From Mytilus trossulus (Eukaryota; Mollusca; Bivalvia; Mytilida; Mytilidae), in assembly GCF_036588685.1 (NCBI RefSeq), contig NC_086374.1, positions 22,126,886 to 22,190,885 on the forward strand: a stretch of 64,000 nucleotides of DNA, read 5' to 3'. A program made the translations under genes and the position numbers. Of this stretch, positions 1 to 13,358 are shown piece by piece (the stretch's first letter is position 1; each line of letters starts with the position of its first letter). The notes under the pieces are model-generated. The model was not told the origin of the DNA and ran no database searches. It worked only from the letters and a program-made list of their open reading frames with translations.

Positions 1-147
1 GCGTCACACATTGACGGATAGACCAGCGTGCACTAAACGTACAGAGAAAACTGACAAATTCGGTATACGTTAGTTGCACGCCATAGGAACGCTTAGCGAT
101 CGTTCAAAGCGCGTTGCATAAGTTTGAAGTACGTCGAAATACAAAGG

Positions 148-472
148 TAAAATTGAGAAAGAAAATGGGGAATGTGTCAAAGCAACAACAACCCGACAAA
201 AAAAAGGCAACAGACAAAGGCCACCAATGGGTCTCCAATGTAGAAAGAAACTCCCGCACCCGTAGGCGTCCTCTAGCTGGCCCCTTAAAAATATGCATAC
301 TAGTACAGTGATAATGGACGTCATAATAAACTCCGAATTATACACAAGAAACTAAAATTAAAAATCATATAAGTCTAACAAAGGCCAGAGGCTCCTGACT
401 TGGGACAGGCGCAAAATTGCGGAGGGGATAAACATATTTATGAGATATCAACCCTCCCCCGATACCTCTAGT
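148..472 (-). repeat. Dispersed repeat family A, reverse orientation
   Basis: On the minus strand this stretch matches 18940-19255 (+) along most of its length, including a block reading TGTCCCAAGTCAGGAGC and a final block close to GGGTTGTTGTCTCTTTGAC. Pieces of the same family recur at 45540-45610, 49380-49460, 58365-58445 and 59085-59175. At 18611-19252 it follows an RT relic directly, so I read it as the 3' tail of a retroelement or a SINE sharing that tail. Short ORFs on both strands here are chance. Confidence 0.75.
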
Positions 473-1218
473 CACTGAAGGAAAGTAAATACGCTTGATG
501 AACGCTACAACCCGAGGAAATCTTTATGCAGCATAAAAAACATACAACATACGCCAACATACGTTTCTTGAACGCCGGATAAACGTTTAGCCTTAGGTAC
601 GCTTCTAGTACGCCCAATTCACGCTTAAAGCATATTGGCAGCGTAAATGATTTTTAACACGCCAGAGCTATACGCTGATGTGTGACTCCGGTATTAGTTG
701 TATTTCCTCAATGCTTTTCAACTTTGTTTTTGGTCTTTTAAACATTTTTTTTACCGTCACTGATGAGTTTGTCGTAGCCGAAACGCGTGCTTGGCGTAAA
801 TATAAGGCGCAAATATCAAATTTCAATCCTGTTATCTATGAGGAGTTTATTTCCGGTATGTATTTTCCTTTTAACCGAGTCATCATTCTCATTTTCTGCC
901 GCCTAAGGAAATGTCTGTACCAATTTCTAAACCGTGGTTCTAAACAAGAAATAGACATTAGTAAGTTTTTTTTATATTAGTGTTGGGTGCTGATAATGGG
1001 TAACAACAAGACAATTTTATATTCCTGTAAATCACAATAAATGCATATTATTAATTTTATTTTTCGAGTAATGATGTATTCCAATGATATCGTTAGACAT
1101 TTAGCCGACTCGCAGTCCGCAAACGTGCTTGTTTTTCTATCGAGTGACCTTCAAGGTGGTGTAGAGAAAGGTTGATGTTGAAAGGTTTGTCTGTATTTGT
1201 TTGCATTATAGACATATT
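473..1218. other. No gene; contains a dispersed-repeat fragment at about 703-850
   Basis: No ORF here has recognisable protein features. The block at 703-850 (CTGATGAGTTTGTCGTAG, then ATTTCAATCCTGTTATC) has relatives at 60358-60430 and 60480-60545, and its first part resembles 26990-27075. The rest is AT-rich sequence in which I see nothing specific. Confidence 0.6.
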
Positions 1219-2077
1219 TCAGTTCATTTGATAAAAAAATCAAAACATTAAGAAGTTTATCTCTGATTTATGTACTTGTTAACTATGTAAATGACAAATT
1301 GGTGCCATTCATATCAATATACAGAATCCACATGATATATGCAACCATTCTTTGATGAAATTATTATTACTCTGATTTTACACTTTTTAAAATCCTTTTT
1401 ATCAATTTTCAGATTCCATTGTCTTAACTTATGTTTCATTGTTCATGTGTTGTTTCCATTTATTCTAGCCACTAATATTGGGCCTATCTATTGATTCCAT
1501 ATTTTTATTAAAATTTGATTTATGTCACCAAAATACAGTTTTTCGTGTAGATTTTTCACATATTGATGTTAATATGGTAAACAAACATAATGGCAGTCTT
1601 TTTTCGATGTTCAAAAGATTGCATGCAAGTAAACTCAACCAACTTGTCAGTTCATTTGATAAAAAAATCAAAACATTAAGAAGTTTATCTCTGATTTATG
1701 TACTTGTTAACTATGTAAATGACAAATTGGTGCCATTCATATCAATATACAGAATCCACATGATATATGCAACCATTCTTTGATGAAATTATTATTACTC
1801 TGATTTTACACTTTTTAAAATCCTTTTTATCAATTTTCAGATTCCATTGTCTTAACTTATGTTTCATTGTTCATGTGTTGTTTCCATTTATTCTAGCCAC
1901 TAATATTGGGCCTATCTATTGATTCCATATTTTTATTAAAATTTGATTTATGTCACCAAAATACAGTTTTTCGTGTAGATTTTTCACATATTGATGTTAA
2001 TATGGTAAACAAACATAATGGCAGTCTTTTTTCGATGTTCAAAAGATTGCATGCAAGTAAACTCAACCAACTTGTCA
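1219..2077 (+). repeat. Two-copy tandem duplication, 428-bp unit
   Basis: Copy 1 spans 1219-1646 and copy 2 spans 1647-2074, with homology running 3 bases further. The copies look identical or almost so, and both open ORFs start with the same 58 residues (MGLSIDSIFLLKF...). That identity follows from the recent duplication and is not evidence for a gene. The unit does not recur elsewhere in the window as far as I can see. Confidence 0.85.
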
Positions 2078-2540
2078 TTTTTGTGTACATTTTGTGTGTG
2101 TAAAATGTGTATAAATTTACTGATGAGTAACTCGCCTTTTCATTTTATAGATCGTTTATTGAAGCTAGAAAGAAAATAATTACACCACTGGATTCAGTAC
2201 TCCAAATTATTTTGTCAGACATGAATAGTTTTTATGATATAAATATAATTAAAAAGTTACACAATGAAACATGCAGACCTTGAACTGATTTTCACGATAA
2301 CACCTGATTAACAGACTTTAACCAACCCGATTAACAGACCCACCGCCGATATAGCCGCATACTCAATATAGATTAACCGACCTATCTCTCGGTTAGCCGA
2401 GTGTCGGCCGTGATAACGCTAAAAACTTTATACTCTACAACCACGACTTAAGAGCTGTTAAAGTCCGTGCTGTCACGCTTGATAGCAGCGGCCAAACTGA
2501 ATGTATTGGTCAAATCTCGCGGGACTCACTTATGATATTT
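2078..2540. other. Intergenic, nothing recognised
   Basis: I see no gene or repeat family here. The stretch ends where homology to the long tandem unit begins (GAATGACGTTAATACTACAC at 2541). Confidence 0.5.
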
Positions 2541-4708
2541 GAATGACGTTAATACTACACAAATGTTATTATCAAGATCAACAATTGATTTTGTTCTACA
2601 TCCAAAACCGTTCGCCCTTTACGAGTTCATATATAAAAAAAACCTAACATCAAGTCTAATATAAAATTAAGGAGGTGTTTTGTTTGTAACTGGAACAACT
2701 AAGTACAAATGACGTGGATCGATGTTAGCAACTGAAAGCCACAAAACGGACCAACTGAGAGAAAAACATTAATTAAATTAAACCAAATATGGGACAGCGA
2801 ACAACGATAACCATTATAGGATTACGGCTTCTGAATTTGGATAGACATATACATAAAGTGATGGGCTTCTAAATTGGGACAGACATAGCAAGAATGTGAC
2901 GGGGTTGTACTCGTGTGTAAGCGCTAACCCTCCTCCTAAGGGCCTTTCCCGAAAACAGTGGTGTAAAAGCATAACATGAGAACAAACTGTAGTAAAACTT
3001 GGGCGGGGTTTGTTTAATCCGATAGAAAAAAGCAGAACAAAACATCAATACAAAAGAAAATAATGAATGATCGAAGCTATTGACTTTTCGCAGTTACTGA
3101 AAGTTTGTCCAAATCAAATCACAACTCACTAATGAATTCATATTTCTCAAACTCAAGTAAGGCTTTTTTTTAAATGTTCTTTAAACGTATAAACACTTAG
3201 TACCTAAGCTTCAGAAAAACACATTAAACAATCCGTTTCATCTCAGCTTCCTGAATATGTAGCTGTTCTACCAAAAATCTCTACTCCACAAAGAACCTGT
3301 GGAGTTTCGTTTCATGTCGGCTTATCTTTTTTTTCTGTCTTTGACGTGTCAGTTCCTTAATAAAAACCAAGGAACGCATTATTTCATTGTGTCATAAAGA
3401 TTTATAGGGAAACAAAGACACTTACTGTTTCTAGAAATCTAATTTCAAATACCTTCGTTGCAACCCATGTGCAGGATTCTTCTATTATATATAAAAAAAC
3501 AATCTGGTAAATATGCAAGATTTTATTACTTACTAGAAATTTGAAAAGATGATTCAGGCTGATGATTTTCACTTTCAAAGTTAAACTTAAGGATCGTTAA
3601 AAGGTTTGATTCTCTTAAAGAACCAGCATTTATATTAATAAAAAAAAAACGTTGTTCAGAGCACATAGCAACAAAATAATAAAAGTTTTCTCAACAATTG
3701 TGGTACATTAAGTTAGACTGCTAAAGTCAATGGATGCTTCGTTACGAATATGATTTATAACATATTTAACTAAAATTCATTTTTGGTGATTTCAAAAATT
3801 ATAAAGAAAATGACCAGGAAAAGCTAATCTTATATCAATCTGGCTTTTCTTCTAAGGATAGATTGGTCAAAGATTCTTTTTGTAAGTTTTCATTGTTTAT
3901 AAAAATACGAATATAAGTATTTATAAGAATATATAGCGCTCTCGGTTTGATTCACGTTTATCGTCAAAAGCACCTCTCTGTCTTAATAATCAAATATTTC
4001 ATGTCCTACTTCATTTTCCTTCATGTTTTAGGCGGAAGTAACTTTCAAACAAAAGACAGAAAACAATTATTTTGTAATCCTGTCATTGGTAAGCAGAAGA
4101 CAAAGATTTGTCTTAAGCTGGGGTCACACAACATTCACTAACTGCCGTCCTTCACAGGACACTTGCCGATTAAAATTTGTCAAATAATTTTCTCTTATCT
4201 TGAGATGGTGTACTCGTTTTTATTGATAATCATATTTGCGTTTAAAATGTCCCTCATATATATTGTTTAGTATGTTCAAGTGTTAAATCAGTTAACCACG
4301 ACAAGAAAGTGTATAATGGACCCTTTGAACATTTAACACACAGCCACATCATCTATTGTTCTAGCGTGGGTTACGGTATACATAATCGTAAACGTCATAA
4401 AGAGGTATTATTGTATTTTTATTTAAGCATGTGCAAGTTCAATCAAGTAACTGTCTTTAAGGATTGTTCATCTTTTAAAAGTATTTTGAAGGGCAAGATG
4501 TGTAAGATGTTACGTCCCTCCATTAAAAAGTTATTGACATTAAAAACGACAAATAATTCCGTCTCCCTCAATTCGGACGTCGTGCTCAATTACGGATTAT
4601 AGAAATATCCCTATGGCGTCGTATAAATTATGTCAAAGATTCGCAGCTAGCTATGGCCCATTATTTACATATTAGCAAGTTAATATATAATAGATATAGG
4701 AAGATTCC

Positions 4709-4758
4709 CTAATAACAATACATGCATATACTTATATATATGCATGTATTGTTATTAG
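4709..4758. repeat. Perfect hairpin, 22-bp arms, 6-nt loop
   Basis: The arm from 4709 to 4730 (CTAATAACAATACATGCATA...) is the exact reverse complement of 4737-4758, with CTTATA between. Copy 2 of the unit holds the same hairpin at 10818-10867. It could be a tiny MITE remnant or a cruciform-prone site; no flanking duplication is clear. Confidence 0.85.
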
Positions 4759-5087
4759 AGAATTGTGATTAAGCACTTACGGAACAAATATTATTTATAG
4801 TTTATCTTACATTATGAAGATCACAAAGACGCTTGACGAAATTAAATTGAGAAGGGATACAGGTATCCTGGTTCCCGGGACTACGTTCCAGGTATTAGCT
4901 TTTAGCCATACTCTCTCATGAGGCTTATATTGGTATATGTGAAACATACTTAATATTGCGATCGGAAACCAGTCTATGATACAGGCAATCCCATCTATCT
5001 GATATATGACGTCACAAAGGAGCTGTAATTTTTCGACAGGTTCCCAACTCTCGAGTACCAGGATGTCCTAACACAAAGATGGTATAA

Positions 5088-5563
5088 GTACCAGTCTTGT
5101 ATTACAACTCCAATTTCCGGTGCATGTCAAAACATGGAGGGAAACAAAATAGTGCATTTTTTTCTGAATTTTTTTCTGAACTCATTTTTTTCTGTTTGAT
5201 TATAGGTTTATGCTGAATTGAAACATATATATATAGACTTTTTAAAAAAATCTTGCATCTTTCGGGGATATCAATCCAGGAAAGTGGAAGGATATCATGT
5301 TTACTGGAAGTGGTGCGGCCTAGTAAAAATAGCAAACAGAAAGTAGAAAAAAAATGTTTTGACTTCAGGATTACGTAACTTTTTATTCTTCGTGGCAACA
5401 CCCTCTTTTTTTCGATTAAATCACAATTTCACATTAGTACATGCATGATATGAACATGAATTTTTTTTTCTATGTAGCATTTTTTATTTTTTTATTTTGA
5501 AAGATCAGCTGTTTAACATGTAAGCCTATAGGGAGCAGTCAATTACAAGACTACAACCTATAA
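5088..5563. repeat. 476-bp segment present only in copy 1, bounded by TATAA
   Basis: Copy 1 reads GGTATAA at 5081-5087 and CCTATAAACCTGCGG at 5557-5571. Copy 2 reads GGTATAAACCTGCGG at 11190-11204 with nothing between. Either a 476-bp element inserted with a TATAA target duplication, or copy 2 lost the segment across 5-bp microhomology. No terminal inverted repeat is obvious. Confidence 0.6.
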
Positions 5564-8500
5564 ACCTGCGGAAAAATTATAAATTCTGGAGTCAAAAGTC
5601 GGTAATATGAAAATGGTCTATTGACGAACTTTTCCGGTGAAGGACATGCGGAAGTGGTCTATACTATTGAATGACGGCTGATCATTCAATGACTTTGTAT
5701 AACAAAATTATCATTTTACATAATGTTTATTTTGGATACTGCTACTGCTAGTTTAAGTATGCGTGAAATGTTTCTCATAAGACGTTTATAGAAACAGTGA
5801 TTTAATAAATGGCTCCTAATTTATATAATGCCGATATATAATGGTCTGCAGACAAGGACAACTCTATTTATGTGTCTACACTGGCGTCTAGACTGTTAAT
5901 TCACACTAGAAATTAGATAAACAGGGTTTGAAGGAAGACAAGCTGAGGTCATTTTATTTATAAGGCTGAAATCTACAATTGTCAGTATTTAATTTTAATT
6001 GTTTACTGCCTAAAATGCCTAACATAATTTTGGAATATAAAATGTGAAAAGGAGGATATAAAGTATTTTTTTGTACATTTAAGTGAATATTTAGTTTTTA
6101 GCATATAATAGAAGATAATGAAGTCTTTATCAAAAACTAATCGTGTGTCGATTTTTACATACTTCATACCTAAAACTGAGAGTCGACAACTGATGATAAG
6201 ATGAACAACAACATCGGACTTCAAAAAAATGAAAACAACACGTTTAATAATTTCATGCGTCCGAAGCACTTTTCTGGATTTACCTTCATCGGGAACGTTC
6301 AAAGCCAAACATTTGAAATCCGAAGATGTATAAGTACCAAATCCGTTGAAGAGCTATATAACAAAATACCGAAAATAAATAGCCAAACTCATCTAAAGTC
6401 CACTTTGTTAGAGGGAGTTCAAACCTTAGTTTCTTAATAATTTCAAAATTTATAAACGGACAATTTTAGAAAAGTTTGTTAAATCATGTCAGTACCGAAG
6501 TACGAAGCACTGACTACTGAGCTGATGATACCATCGGGGATTTTTTTACAATCAGCTAATTTATGTTGATAATAGTTTTGTCTGTCAATTTATATCGAGC
6601 AATAATCGCGTTTTTACATTTAGCAATTGGGACGTTGTCCTCCGCTCTTATGAACGTCAAAGATGGAAGTATTCGGATATAGCGACGTTTCACCTGTCAG
6701 ATTATTATCAACTTTTAAATGTGTGAGACGGCTCACATTTCTTTTCCCGGTCATAATGTCCTTAACAAATCAAGTGGACTAATGTGGCAAACATAGATAT
6801 CTGTTCCGTTATGTAAATATTAACAGATTCATGATTCTCGGGAGTCGTCTTGGATTACACTACTACCGCCAGTATATTCTATTTGTCTAAATAGCATTAT
6901 CATGGGATTGATTAATTGATCTATTTATTTGTTGTACCGACCGATTAAGTAGCCTTCAATTCTGTAGCTGAATGACGTTAATACTACACATTTTTTTTTA
7001 TCAAGATCAACATTTGATTTTTTCTACATTCAAAACCGTTCGCCCTTTCGGAGTTCATATAAAAAAAAACTAACATCAAGTCTAATATAAAATTAAGGAG
7101 GTGTTTTGGTTGTAACTGGGACAACTAAGTACAAATGTCGTGGACCGATGTTAGCAACTGAAAGCCACAAAACGGACCAACTGAGAGAAAAAAAAACAGA
7201 CGGCATTTTAGGATGTACACCTCTGAGGAGTCAAACATTTCTAGAATTAAACTTTTTTTTTAACCTGATTTTTGGGATTATAAGACTGTAACAAAATAAT
7301 TGGTGAAGAAAAAATCATTTTATGGTGCACTTCTTTTTTTGCTACGGCCCTTTGAAAACGCCCAATTTTGATGATTTTCCCATTTTTCATCGATTTTTAT
7401 CTATTTTTTTAACCGTTAAAAAATCACAGTTCCACAATTAAACTTTTTTCGTACCTTCTATAAAGATGAAATAAATTTTACTTAAAAAAACTATAGGTAG
7501 GTGTTAATATAAGAAAGTTTTATTATCATATTTTGACGCTATTTGGGGTAAAATTTACCATGCTGTCAAAATTGTATTTTTGTGATTTTTCTCAATTTTA
7601 AGAACAAAATGCATATTATTTCAACTTTTTTGTTATAAATGATTGAAAAAATACATATCTAAGAAATTTGAACAGACCAAAATGATATGGGATTTACTTG
7701 ATTCTTGTAAAATCATTTTTTGGATCCCTAACCCATTTTCTCAAAATTTTGGCTAGAAATACTGACTTGATTGGTCGTAGAATTTGAAAACGGGATTACT
7801 CAAAAATCATTCATTGTAAATACATAATTTTTTCACAGAGTTGTGTTTCATTATAATATTTAAAGTCATAAGAAACCTCAAATTAAAAAAAAATATGCAT
7901 ATGTTTTTTATAACTAAATGGATAGTTTTCATTATACAACTTATGTACATATACTTTTTTCTGAGGAAAATTCTTTAATTTGTCCACATTTAGAAGAAGT
8001 TTACTTATTTTTAATTGCTTGCTTCCAGGAAGCAATTCGCCGACATACTTTCCGTATGCATCGTGACCCGAGCGTAACCCTCCTCGTAAAAATCCAGTGA
8101 CCACAATACGCATGGATCTGTCATTGAAATAAACAAATATCTGATTATACATGTTAAACACGTGCTCAATACCCATGGTTTTTGTGATTTGGTTTACTAT
8201 AAGGTAACAATCGGTAAAACTCGGCTTCAAAACACGGCATTTAATGAGCAGCCATATTTGTTAAATCATAACAAACAGAGAGAAAACAAATTGACGATTA
8301 TATGATATATTTGTGAAAATAATGATAAAATCGTGCACAGAGGACTAAGTTTATGATGTATACATGCATTGGTTCAAGAATTGGAGAAACAATATTTTTC
8401 ACCACTCACTCGTTTCATATGACTTTAAAAAAATCAATGATATATTACACCTCTATCCCATGTTTTGTAAATAATTTGAGAACGATATTTCAACGAGACT

Positions 8501-10817
8501 GAACGAGACTGAAATGTCAGAAGAATACATCATTAAACAATAAATTAAATTAAACCAAATATGGGACAGCGAACAACGATAACCGGTATAGGATTACGGC
8601 TTCTGAATTTGGATAGACATATACATAAAGTGATTGGCTTCTAAATTGGGACAGACATATAAAGAATGTGACGGAGTTGTACCCGTGTGTAAGCGCTAAC
8701 CCTCCTCCTAATGTCCTTTCCGAAAACAGTGGTGTAAAAGCATAACATGAAAACAAACTGTAGTAAAACATGGGCGGGGTTTGTTTAATCCGATAGACAA
8801 AAAGCAAAAAAAAATAAATAAATACAAAAGACACAATGGATGACCGAAGCTATTGACTTTCGCAGTTACTGAAAGTTTGTCCGAATCCAATCAGAACTCA
8901 CTAATGCATTCATGTTTCTCAGACTCAAGTAAAACTATTTTTTTTAAATGTTCTTTAAAGTTAACGTATAAACACTTAGTACCTAAGCTTCAGAAAAACA
9001 CATTAACAATCCGTTTCATCTCAGCGTCCTGAACATGTAGCTGTTCTACCAAAAATCTCTACTTCACAAGAACCTGTCGAGTTTCGTTTCATGTCGGCTT
9101 ATCTTTGTTTTTGTCTTTGACGTGTTCCGTAATAAAAACCAAGAAACGCATTATTTCATTGTGTCATAAAGATTTAGAGGGAAACAAGTACATTTACTGT
9201 TTCTAGAAATCTAATTGCAAATAATTTCGTTGCAACCCATGTGCAGGATTCTTCTTTGATATATAAAAAAAAACAATCTGGTAAATATGCAAGATTTTAT
9301 TACTAGAAATTTGATAAGATGATGCAGGCTGATGATTTTCACTTTCAAAGTTAAACTTAATGATAGTTAAAAGGTTTGATTCTCTTAAAGTACCAGCATT
9401 TATAAAAAAAAAAAAAAAACTAGTTCAGAGCATTTCTCAACAGTTGTGGAACATTAGGTTAGACTGCTGAAGTCAATGGATGCTTCGTTAAGAATATGAT
9501 TTATAACATACATAACTAAAATTCATCTTTGGTGATTTCAAAAGTTATAAAGAAACCTACTTTCCAATTCTACCAGGAAAAGCTAATCTTATAATAATCT
9601 GGCTTTTCTTCTTAGGTTATAGATTGGTCAAATATTCTTTTTGTAAGTTTTCATTGTTTATGAAAATACGAATATAAGTAAAAGATAGCGTTCTCGGTTT
9701 GATTCATGTTTATCGTCAAAAGCACCTCTGTCATAATAATAAAATGTTTCATGTCCTACTTCATTTTGCTTCATGTTTTAGGCGGAAGTAATTTACAAAC
9801 AAAACACAGAAAACAATTATTTTGTAGTCCATTCATTGGTAAGCAGAAGACAAAGATTTGTCTTAAGCTGGGATCACACATTCACGATTTCAACTGCCGT
9901 CCTTGACAGGACCATTGCCGATTAAAATTTGTCAAAAGTCTGATCAAGATCCTGTAAATCGTGAATGGAAATTCAAACTTTAATTAAAATTTATATTGTT
10001 CAGGAAGCGTCGATATTCAACCGTTTCAAAGCGAATTTATGCTAATAATCACGTTTTCAATCCGCTTCTATTTATATCTTTCGCCAGGAAAAATTCGACC
10101 GGCTCTGTCCGAATGTTATCCGACAGAGATCAGACAGTGACCAGACAGTGAACCGACGCTCTATCGCATTGCAAACGGCTTTGTCTGGTCTCAGTCGTAT
10201 TGTATTCTATAACTGTCTAGACTCTGACCTGATTTAAGAATCTCAGAGAGTAGAAATGTTGATATCGATAAATTGTACATACGGTTGAAAGACAAATAAT
10301 TTTCTCTTATCTTGAGATGGTGTACTCGTTTTTATTGATAATCATATTTGCGTTTAAAATGTCCCTCATATATATTGTTTAGTATGTTCAAGTGTTAAAT
10401 CAGTTAACCACGACAATAAAGTGTATAATGGACCCTTTGAACATTTAACACACAGCCACATCATCTATTGTTCTAGCGTGGGTTACGGTATACATAATCG
10501 TAAACGTCATAAAGAGGTATTATTGTATTTTTATTTAAGCATGTGCAAGTTCAATCAAGTAACTGTCTTTAAGGATTGTTCATCTTTTAAAAGTATTTTG
10601 AAGGGCAAGATGTGTAGGATGTTACGTCCCTCCATTAAAAAGTTATTGACATTAAAAACGACAAATAATTCCGTCTCCCTCAATTCGGACGTCGTGCTCA
10701 ATTACGGATTATAGAAATATCCCTATGGCGTCGTATAAATTATGTCAAAGATTCGCAGCTAGCTAAGGCCCATTATTTACATATTAGCAAGTTAATATAT
10801 AGATATAGGAAGATTCC

Positions 10818-10867
10818 CTAATAACAATACATGCATATACTTATATATATGCATGTATTGTTATTAG
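10818..10867. repeat. Perfect hairpin, copy 2 counterpart of 4709-4758
   Basis: The 22-bp arms and 6-nt loop match those in copy 1 of the tandem unit, so the palindrome predates the duplication. Confidence 0.85.
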
Positions 10868-11253
10868 AGAATTGTGATTAAGCACTTACGGAACAAATAT
10901 TATTTATAGTTTATCTTACTTTATGAAGATCACAAAGACGCTTGACGAAATTAAATTGAGAAGGGATACAGGTATCCTGGTTCCCGGGACTACGTTCCAG
11001 GTATAAGCTTTTAGTCATACTCTCTCATGAGGCTTATATTAGTGTATGTGTAACATACTTAATATTGCAATCGGGAACCAGACTATGATACAGGCAATCC
11101 CATCTATCTGATATATGACGTCACAAAGGAGCTGTAATTTTTCGACAGGTTCCCAACTCTCGAGTACCAGGATGTCCTAACACAAAGATGGTATAAACCT
11201 GCGGAAAAATTATAAATTCTGGAGTCAAAAGTCGGTAATATGAAAATGGTCTA

Positions 11254-11689
11254 GGTGGCACGGTAGTATTTGCTTTCCAGAATTTAGGTTGCTCTTTTGT
11301 GTACCCTACTTAGGTAAATGTATCTAAACAGTGTGATTGGACAAAAAATACAGTATCAACTGAACATACTTTCCCAAACTGAGTGATGAATCAGGTGTAG
11401 AAAAATATGAAATAATTTTATATACAGATGAAAATGAATTTTTGAGATTTTTTTTAAATTTTGCATTCACTGCACCATAAAAGACCTAAAAGTACTAGTG
11501 GCCTTAGGATTTTAAAAATAGCAAAAAAAGTAAACGGTCATGGTACATATCCAAATTCATTTCTGAATGGTAAAATGAAAGTACTTCAGTTAACTGTGAA
11601 TGTAGAATTTTTTGCAGTGTTAGAAAGTGGTGAAAATTCTAAAAAGGCTATCATTATCCCTTATGGCCAGGAAATACTACCGTGCCACC
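11254..11689. mobile_element. 436-bp MITE-like element, left copy
   Basis: Terminal inverted repeats of at least 18 bp (GGTGGCACGGTAGTATTT). It is flanked by TCTA on the left and TTAA on the right. It is too short to be autonomous, and its superfamily is not assigned. Confidence 0.8.
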
Positions 11690-12922
11690 TTAAGGGGGAT
11701 ATATATTTTTACACTCAATCAATAAAGGAACTTTTTTTACCTATGCAATTTGTAAGTTTATCAATACAAAGTTGATTAAGGGCAACTATGATAAAAACAA
11801 GCCTTAAATTCCACCCCTGAGAGTAAAAATTGCTGATTCAGCAAATTTTGACTGATCTGTAGGTAATAATGTAAAAATTTACCTAGAAAGTAGAAATTCA
11901 TTATTTTTATGTAACTTGCACTACATTTTTAATTATAAATGCTCGCTTTGACTTTTTGCAGTGTCTGACACATGTGCAACCACTGAAACTTGAGACGCGA
12001 CATTCTTCGGTTGCATGTACATCCTATTATTTTCACCGAAATAAATAAATTGCATAATTTCTTATTTTTTTCAACATAAATACAGCTTTACTAGTTTTAT
12101 TGAGGTTTAATTTGTAGTTCTGATGTAACATGACACCAGTTGGAGCTTTTGGGGAACTAGTAAGTGGTTAAAGGGTCCTTACTTATTCATTAAGCTCTCA
12201 TACTGGTCTGAAATAGAGATAGAAATAGGGGTTTCTTTACATTGAATAGACCTTATTTTTGACAAAGAATGTATTTATGATGTTATATCAGCAAGATTAA
12301 ATGGTTTATTCATTTTCCATGCAAATGCCATTAGTTGTTAAGATTTTCTGACAGTGAAAAGCACAATAAAGGCAAATTGATTATGTAAGGGGACATAATT
12401 TAACTTAATGCATACATGAGAAATAGACAAACAGTCAACTTAGAGATGTGTTCTAGTACATGAATTGTCAAACAGATTTTGGAATAATAGTTAACTGCAA
12501 TCTAAAGACTCTTGTTGTATTATTCTCATAATCTGAAAATGTTTAAAGTAATATAAGGCATGCTGTAAAATGTGGAATGGACTTTAATACCAGTTTTCAT
12601 GATTTGGTTCTAAAACTGTTTCTTTCAGTCAGGTTAACCATAAAACAGAGTTGGCAATCCACTAATTCCTCCTGAATCATCATGTTTGACTTCTGTGTTG
12701 ATTTGAAACATCATATATTTGGGTTTTGTTCACTCCTTAAGTAAAAATGGTAACATGAAAAAAAAGTGAAAATCTGCCAGATGGGGTAGGGATGTAATGT
12801 TTCATTTTTTTTGGTAAGAAATGAGTGCAGACTAGTATTCTTTATTGATATATGTTCCAAAATTAGAAGTCTATGCATCATATGTGTCATGACTGGTTTC
12901 AAGTTTGTTATGTCTTGGTTAA
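11690..12922. other. Interior of the composite insertion, no gene recognised
   Basis: 1233 bp bordered by TTAA on both sides, unrelated to the tandem unit as far as I can see. Only short chance ORFs occur (for example 12711-12902, minus). Confidence 0.6.
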
Positions 12923-13358
12923 GGTGGCACGGTAGTATTTGCTTTCCAGAATTTAGGTTGCTCTTTTGTGTACCCTACTTAGGTAAATGTATCTAAACAG
13001 TGTGATTGGACAAAAAATACAGTATCAACTGAACATACTTTCCCAAACTGAGTGATGAATCAGGTGTAGAAAAATATGAAATAATTTTATATACAGATGA
13101 AAATGAATTTTTGAGATTTTTTTTAAATTTTGCATTCACTGCACCATAAAAGACCTAAAAGTACTAGTGGCCTTAGGATTTTAAAAATAGCAAAAAAAGT
13201 AAACGGTCATGGTACATATCCAAATTCATTTCTGAATGGTAAAATGAAAGTACTTCAGTTAACTGTGAATGTAGAATTTTTTGCAGTGTTAGAAAGTGGT
13301 GAAAATTCTAAAAAGGCTATCATTATCCCTTATGGCCAGGAAATACTACCGTGCCACC
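12923..13358. mobile_element. 436-bp MITE-like element, right copy
   Basis: By eye identical to 11254-11689 and in the same orientation. It is flanked by TTAA on the left and TCTA on the right. Confidence 0.8.

Larger units (their letters stand above)
2541..6969 (+). repeat. Long tandem unit, copy 1 (internally deleted)
   Basis: This is the first of three copies; start points GAATGACGTTAATACTACAC lie at 2541, 6970 and 14711. Identity to copy 2 is high over 2776-4180, 4185-5087 and 5564-6960. Copy 1 lacks about 1.35 kb that sits at roughly 7190-8540 in copy 2 and about 340 bp matching 9945-10285. It carries an extra 476 bp (5088-5563) and lacks the composite insertion at 11254. Short ORFs at 4309-4602 and 6201-6437 recur in copy 2 with one or a few residue changes, but they have no domain and the DNA is too similar to show selection. 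Confidence 0.85.
11254..13358. mobile_element. Composite insertion: two identical 436-bp inverted-repeat elements around 1.2 kb
   Basis: Copy 1 of the unit has the empty site (ATGGTCTATTGACG near 5614-5627). Here TCTA is duplicated at 11250-11253 and 13359-13362. Each end is a 436-bp element (11254-11689 and 12923-13358) in the same orientation, and the two look identical. Each starts GGTGGCACGGTAGTATTT and ends with its reverse complement. The 1233-bp interior (11690-12922) begins and ends with TTAA. No transposase was recognised inside. The 104-codon ORF from 11461 is partly repeated at 13130 only because the element is repeated. Confidence 0.85.

Noticed and set aside
4309..4602. 97-codon ORF repeated at 10421-10714 with one residue change
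   Set aside because: Conservation equals that of the surrounding duplicated DNA; no domain and no splice context.
6201..6437. 78-codon ORF repeated at 13942-14178
   Set aside because: It shows the same level of similarity as flanking non-coding sequence, overlaps an antisense ORF and has no domain.
11461..11775. 104-codon ORF starting in the 436-bp element
   Set aside because: It runs over the element border into unrelated DNA, and the second element copy gives only 78 codons.
11254..13358. LTR retrotransposon with 436-bp LTRs
   Set aside because: The flanking 4-bp duplication fits ends GGTGGCAC...GTGCCACC, not TG...CA; no primer-binding site or polyprotein. Each end is itself a full inverted-repeat element.
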